Shown here piece by piece: positions 14,730-18,614 of a stretch of 18,614 nucleotides of DNA. The DNA lies in contig JAEWRW010000024.1 of assembly GCA_023398815.1 (NCBI GenBank), positions 1-18,614 of the forward strand, in the 5' to 3' direction. Each line of letters starts with the position of its first letter. The stretch's first letter is position 1. The DNA comes from Bacillota bacterium. GTDB lineage: Bacteria > Bacillota > Clostridia > Christensenellales > UMGS416. The notes beneath the pieces are model-generated. The model was not told where the DNA came from. It worked only from the letters and a program-made list of their open reading frames with translations, and made no database searches. A program made the translations under genes and the position numbers.

Positions 14730-14990
14730 GCTGTGCTGAGCCCAGGCGCCTGGATGGCGCCCAAGGCCAAGGGTCGTGGCTGGTCGTTCACTTCTCGAAC
14801 TGCTCGCCTATGCGACCTAGAGTCGCGGCCATTGGCCGCTGCTCGCCCATGCATCTGGGATGCGGCGTAAGGCGCGCGGGCCGTCGCCACCCAAGTGTCG
14901 CCGGTCGCCCAGGAGAAACTCGAACGCGCCCCGGAGGAACGAAAAAAACGAAGGAAACCGAGGCGAACGCCAAAGGGACACAGCGTTCCT
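14730..14990 (+). repeat. Dispersed repeat module A, copy 2 (here called B)
   Basis: This shares the ordered anchors of the module at 1435-1775, including the exact 16-base (14858-14873) and 23-base (14915-14937) matches, with diverged sequence between. It carries its own stem GCGGCC-ATT-GGCCGC (near 14824-14838) but lacks the 11-bp hairpin of copy 1. Repeat module C2 begins about 25 bases after it in the same orientation, so the two form a composite of roughly 500 bases. The preceding stretch 14603-14729 is more AT-rich and shows no gene that I can support. Confidence 0.7.
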
Positions 14991-15015
14991 TTGGAATCCA
15001 AACCATAACCCGAAA

Positions 15016-15240
15016 CAGGGCGAGTGCGCTTCCCCCGCAGCCGCGAAGGCGGTTTATTCGCCCGCGGCACGAGGTAGCCTGCCGTGGCACATACCCCCCC
15101 CGCGTGAGCGACGTTCCTTTCATAAAACGCCAGCACGACCAACCCAAACCAAACGCCCGCCAGCGACATGCGCGGTGGCGGGCAAGATACACTCGTGTCG
15201 AGCATTCCTATTCGCGACGGTCGCGTCAGCGGCCGCCACG
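15016..15240 (+). repeat. Repeat module C, copy 2 (upstream of lacZ)
   Basis: This has the same order as copy 1: hairpin a, GGCGG-TTTAT-TCGCC (15048-15062, one G-T pair); the ACGACCAACCCAAACC block (15135-15150); and hairpin b, GCCCGCCA (15155-15162) with TGGCGGGC (15176-15183) and the conserved CGACATGCGCG loop. The spacing from hairpin a to b is 92 bases (91 and 93 in the other copies). Hairpin c is not intact; the sequence there has diverged into a GCGAAGC-rich tract. The TGTCGAGCATTCCTA part (15196-15210) is shared with copy 3. Confidence 0.75.
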
Positions 15241-15269
15241 AAAGCGAAGCGCAAGCGAAGCGAAAGGCG

Positions 15270-15298
15270 CTGTTTTTCTGCCCCATTTCCGCTATAAT
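15270..15298 (+). promoter_or_regulatory. Promoter of the beta-galactosidase gene
   Basis: A perfect TATAAT (15293-15298) lies 34 bases before the start codon; the -35 position (CTGTTT, 15270-15275) is weak. The 10-base unit AAGCGAAGCG occurs twice just upstream (15242-15251 and 15253-15262) with an 11-base period and could bind a regulator. No lac-type regulator gene is in the window. Confidence 0.5.
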
Positions 15299-15332
15299 AA
15301 CGGTGAATCCTGGAGAACCCAAGGAGGCAAAG

Positions 15333-18300
15333 ATGCGCATCCATCGCGAACCGCCCGATTATATGAACCCCAAGCTCATGCACAAGGGCCGGCTGCCGGC
15401 CCACAGCACGCTCTTCTCCTTCGACACGCTGGAGGAAGCCATGAGCGGCCAACGCAACAACAGCGCCCGGTTCCTGTCCCTCAACGGGGCATGGCGCTTC
15501 ACGCTGGCCGACCGCCCCGACGCCCTGCCCGGCGACTTCTGGGAGGAAGACTACGACGACAACGACTGGGACGACCTGCCGGTGCCGTCCTGCTGGGAGA
15601 TGGAAGGTTACGGCCACCCCCAGTACACCAATATCAACTACCCCATCCCCTACGACCCGCCCTTTGTGCCCGATGAGAACCCGGTGGGCTGCTACCGCAA
15701 ATACTTCCGCCTGCCCGAGCGCTGGCACGACAACCGCGTCCACCTCACCTTTGAGGGCGTGGATTCGGCCTTCTACGTGTGGGTCAACGGCCACTTCACC
15801 GGCTTCAGCAAGGTGCCACACATGCCGGCCGAGTTTGACGTGACGGACTTTGTGCGCTCCGGCAACAACGTGCTCAGCGTGCAGGTGATGAAATACTCCG
15901 ACGGCACCTACCTGGAGGACCAGGACATGTGGCGCTTGAGCGGTATCTTCCGTGATGTGTACCTGACGGCCCGTGGCCACGCCTTCCTGCGGGACGCGTG
16001 GGTGGAGACGGCCTTTGACGAGCAGTATGCGGACGCCCGGCTGCGCCTCAATGCGGAGCTGGCGGCCAGCGACGGAAACGACCTGACGCTGGAAGCGACG
16101 CTCTTCGATGGCGACGTGCCCTGCCTCACCCGCTCCTTCACCACCAATGCCGTGTGCGGCGCGGCCCACATCGACGAATGGATTGACGTGCCGCGGCCCC
16201 GCCACTGGACGGCTGAGACGCCCGCCCTCTACCCCCTGGTGCTGACCCTGCGGGATGGCGAAGGCGCGGTCATCGAGGTGACCCGCCTCAACGTCGGCTT
16301 CCGCGAAGTGAAGATCGTGGGGCAGGAACTCTTCGTCAATGGCGTGTCGGTGAAGCTGCGCGGTGTCAACCGCCACGACTCCAACGCCGACACCGGCCAT
16401 GCTGTGTCGTGGGACGACATGGAGAAGGACATCCTTCTCATGAAGCGGCACAACATCAACACCGTGCGCACCAGCCACTACCCCAACGACCCCCGGTGGC
16501 TCGATCTCTGCGACCAATACGGGCTGTATGTGGTGGATGAAACCGACCTGGAGGCCCACGGCGTGGTGAACCTCGTCGGCGGCTACGCCCAGCGGCGGGA
16601 TGAGCTCAGCGACAACCCCGAGTGGGAAATTGCCTACGTCGACCGGGTGGAGCGCATGGTGCGCCGCGACCGCAACCACCCCTCCATCGTCATCTGGTCG
16701 CTTGGCAACGAGTCGGGCTGGGGCTGCAACCAGCGCGCGATGATCGGCTGGATCCGGGAAAACGACACCACCCGGCCCATCCACTACGAAAACGGCTACG
16801 ACGCACCCGAGCTCGACATGGTCTCGGTGATGTACCCCACCATTGAGAACCTGCTGAAGGAGGCCGTCGCCGACGATTCGCGGCCCTTCTTCCTGTGCGA
16901 GTACGCCCACGCCATGGGCAACGGCCCCGGCAACCTGCAGGAATACTGGGACGCCATCTACGCCCACAAACGCCTCATCGGCGGTTGCGTGTGGGAGTGG
17001 TGCGACCACGGCATCCGCACCACCGACGAGGACGGGCGTGAATACTTTGCCTACGGCGGCGACTTTGGCGATGTGCCCAACGACAGCAACTTCTGCATCG
17101 ACGGCCTGACAACGCCGGAGCACGAGCCCCACACGGCTCTGCTGGAGCTGGCCCGCGTCTATCAGCCCGTGACGGCCGAGGACCTGGGCGGCGGGCAGGT
17201 GCGGCTCACAAACCGCCTCGCCTTCACCGACCTTGCTGCGCTGGAAGGCCGCTGGCGGCTGACGTGCGACGGCAAGAGCGTGCGCACCGGCTCCCTGGCC
17301 GACCTGCGCCTGGCTCCAGGGGCACAGACGACGCTGTCACTGCCGGTGGGCGACCTCAAGCCCAATGGCGACTGGCAGTTGAACCTGGAGTTTGCCCTGC
17401 GCGACGACGCCCTCTGGGCCGAGCGCGGCCATGTGGTGGCCCGTGCCCAGTTTGCCCTGCAGCCCGCCGTGGTGGAGATTCTGCCGGTGGCCGGCATGCC
17501 CGCGCTGGATGTGAGCCTCATCGGCGGCGACGTGATGGTGACCGGGCAGGAGTTCTCGGCCCTCTTCTCCACCACCAATGGGCGGTTGGAGTGGTACGAG
17601 TACCAGGGCCAGCCCATGCTGGGCGGCGGGGTGTCGCCCACCCTGTGGCGCGCGCCCACCGACAACGACAAGTACATGGAGCCGCTATGGCGCGAGCAGG
17701 GTCTCCACCGCCTGCAGTCGCGGGTGGCCGGCGCGTTCTTTGAGCAGATCGGCCCCAACGCCTTCCGCTTCTGCGCCGAGACAGTGCACGGCGCGGCCAG
17801 CCGGGAGCCGGCGCTTCGTGTCAACGCCGAGTACCTGCTCTACGGCGACGGCTCGCTGCGGTTCCAGTTCCGCTTCCAGCCCCGGGCCGACCTGCCCCAT
17901 CTGCCGCGCCTGGGCGTGACGCTGACGCTGGAAGGCGACCTCGACCGGGTGAAATGGTATGGCCGCGGCCCGTGGGAGGCTTACCCCGACAAGAAGCTCT
18001 ACGCCCCGGTGGGCCTGCACAGCGCGTCGCTCTTTGACCTGCACGAGGAATACGTGCGGCCCCAGGAGAACGGCGCCCACTGTGACACCCAATGGGTGGC
18101 CCTGCACGACGAGCGCGGCGTGGGCCTGCTCTTTGCCGGGGAGCCCAGCTTCAGCTTCAACGCCCATGATTACAGTGACGAGCACCTGACCGAGGTGGAG
18201 CACGCCCAGGAGCTGGAGAGCGGCGAGCACACCTGGCTCACCATCGACGTGGCCCACGGCGGCCTGGGTTCCAACTCCTGCGGCCCCGGCCCGCTGGATT

Positions 18301-18410
18301 GCTACGAGCTCAAGCCCGTGCCCGCTTCCCTGTCCTTCACCCTCAAGCCCGTGCAGCTGGGGGCCGACGACCTCTTCCGCACGGCGCGGAGATTGCCCAC
18401 CATCCTTTGA
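15333..18410 (+). CDS. lacZ: Beta-galactosidase, glycoside hydrolase family 2 (LacZ type)
   Basis: A 1025-residue cytoplasmic enzyme that hydrolyses terminal beta-galactosides such as lactose; E. coli LacZ has about the same length. Domains in order: N-terminal sugar-binding jelly roll (about 45-220), Ig-like domain (221-330), catalytic TIM barrel (331-620), second Ig-like domain (630-720) and the C-terminal small-chain domain (about 735-1010, with LWRAPTDND). The acid/base Glu460 lies in WSLGNESGWG and the nucleophile Glu523 in FFLCEYAHAMGNG, both in family context. There is no signal peptide. AAGGAGG stands 5 bases before the ATG at 15333, which rules out the longer upstream reading through the C2 repeat. 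It is transcribed alone: no permease or regulator adjoins it. Repeat C copies in opposite orientation flank it. Confidence 0.95.
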   Translation: MRIHREPPDYMNPKLMHKGRLPAHSTLFSFDTLEEAMSGQRNNSARFLSLNGAWRFTLADRPDALPGDFWEEDYDDNDWDDLPVPSCWEMEGYGHPQYTNINYPIPYDPPFVPDENPVGCYRKYFRLPERWHDNRVHLTFEGVDSAFYVWVNGHFTGFSKVPHMPAEFDVTDFVRSGNNVLSVQVMKYSDGTYLEDQDMWRLSGIFRDVYLTARGHAFLRDAWVETAFDEQYADARLRLNAELAASDGNDLTLEATLFDGDVPCLTRSFTTNAVCGAAHIDEWIDVPRPRHWTAETPALYPLVLTLRDGEGAVIEVTRLNVGFREVKIVGQELFVNGVSVKLRGVNRHDSNADTGHAVSWDDMEKDILLMKRHNINTVRTSHYPNDPRWLDLCDQYGLYVVDETDLEAHGVVNLVGGYAQRRDELSDNPEWEIAYVDRVERMVRRDRNHPSIVIWSLGNESGWGCNQRAMIGWIRENDTTRPIHYENGYDAPELDMVSVMYPTIENLLKEAVADDSRPFFLCEYAHAMGNGPGNLQEYWDAIYAHKRLIGGCVWEWCDHGIRTTDEDGREYFAYGGDFGDVPNDSNFCIDGLTTPEHEPHTALLELARVYQPVTAEDLGGGQVRLTNRLAFTDLAALEGRWRLTCDGKSVRTGSLADLRLAPGAQTTLSLPVGDLKPNGDWQLNLEFALRDDALWAERGHVVARAQFALQPAVVEILPVAGMPALDVSLIGGDVMVTGQEFSALFSTTNGRLEWYEYQGQPMLGGGVSPTLWRAPTDNDKYMEPLWREQGLHRLQSRVAGAFFEQIGPNAFRFCAETVHGAASREPALRVNAEYLLYGDGSLRFQFRFQPRADLPHLPRLGVTLTLEGDLDRVKWYGRGPWEAYPDKKLYAPVGLHSASLFDLHEEYVRPQENGAHCDTQWVALHDERGVGLLFAGEPSFSFNAHDYSDEHLTEVEHAQELESGEHTWLTIDVAHGGLGSNSCGPGPLDCYELKPVPASLSFTLKPVQLGADDLFRTARRLPTIL

Positions 18411-18412
18411 TT

Positions 18413-18614
18413 CGCCTTTGCCGCTGCGCGACAAAGGCGAGCTAGGAGTGCTCGACACAACGATGGTTTGCCCCTTGACGCGCATGTCGTCAAGGGGCTT
18501 CCGTTTGCGTGGGTCGTACGGAGTTTTTACGGGGAGACACGCCTTCGGGCGGGAGGGGCTGCGTGCCTCGGACGGGGTGCTTCGTGCCGCGGCGGGATAA
18601 ACCCGCTCGCGGCT
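18413..18614 (-). repeat. Repeat module C, copy 3 (inverted, runs to window end)
   Basis: Read on the minus strand it has the order of the other copies: hairpin a, GCGGG-TTTAT-CCCGC (18592-18606); the ACGACCCACGCAAACG block (18503-18518); hairpin b, GCCCCTTGACG with CGTCAAGGGGC (18470-18498) and the same CGACATGCGCG loop; then after 30 bases hairpin c (18413-18439), whose stem equals that of copy 1 with a different 3-base loop. It starts 2 bases after the lacZ stop codon. Hairpin c has no T-run, so it is not a classical terminator for lacZ. No gene is supported in this stretch. Confidence 0.75.

Noticed and set aside
15168..15332. Upstream extension of the lacZ frame
   Set aside because: It crosses the C2 repeat and the TATAAT promoter; the ATG at 15333 has a strong ribosome site and gives the usual LacZ length.
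15120..17132. A 670-codon open frame on the minus strand
   Set aside because: Antisense to lacZ and to the C2 repeat, with no ribosome site and shadow-type composition.
1..18614. CRISPR array, tRNA or rRNA genes, prophage or classical transposase genes
   Set aside because: No regularly spaced repeats, cloverleaf or rRNA sequence, integrase, transposase or phage proteins were found on either strand.

Overview
The window is GC-rich (about 60-65% by eye) DNA from a bacterium with strong AAGGAGG-type ribosome sites, intrinsic terminators and genetic code 11. Together with the gene types (a GH2 beta-galactosidase, MBOAT/SGNH surface-glycan acylation, a GT4-acyltransferase fusion, a lipobox lipoprotein) this suggests a gut-type, GC-rich Clostridia relative. 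The taxon is an inference; no marker gene is present.

Layout. (1) 1-1184, minus strand: an LD-carboxypeptidase (family S66) gene followed by the start of a lipoprotein gene that runs off the window. (2) 1185-2955: no gene except an AT-rich metallophosphoesterase gene (1803-2492, minus, GTG start). It lies between two dispersed repeat modules, A (about 1435-1775) and C1 (about 2683-2907). (3) 2956-4833, minus: a 625-residue fusion of a GT4 glycosyltransferase and a PlsC-like acyltransferase. (4) 5123-5962, plus: an unrecognised membrane protein with about eight spans, with its own promoter, a palindrome upstream and a terminator. (5) 6308-14542, plus: a surface-glycan locus. It holds a CMP-sugar synthetase (CMP-sialate type), a putative bacterial sialyltransferase, a GT2 enzyme with a degenerate GT32-like tail, then after a terminator an AlgI-like MBOAT acyltransferase and two tandem membrane-anchored SGNH proteins. 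(6) 14543-15332: terminator, repeat modules B (A-like) and C2, then a promoter. (7) 15333-18410, plus: a full-length lacZ-type beta-galactosidase. (8) 18411-18614: a third C repeat in inverted orientation.

How the genes may work together. The glycan locus reads as activation of an acidic nine-carbon sugar with CTP, its transfer to an acceptor, addition of further sugars, and O-acylation at the outer face of the membrane by MBOAT plus SGNH proteins. No biosynthesis genes for the sugar (neuB or neuC type) and no export genes are in the window, so the polymer cannot be named.

Most notable signals. The C repeats occur three times with two stems whose paired bases change together while the loops stay fixed, which points to a structured RNA or a folded mobile element. 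Both SGNH proteins end in what looks like an ILEI/FAM3 domain with its two halves in swapped order. The A+C composite repeat is intact at 14.7-15.2 kb but split by the AT-rich metallophosphoesterase segment at 1.4-2.9 kb.
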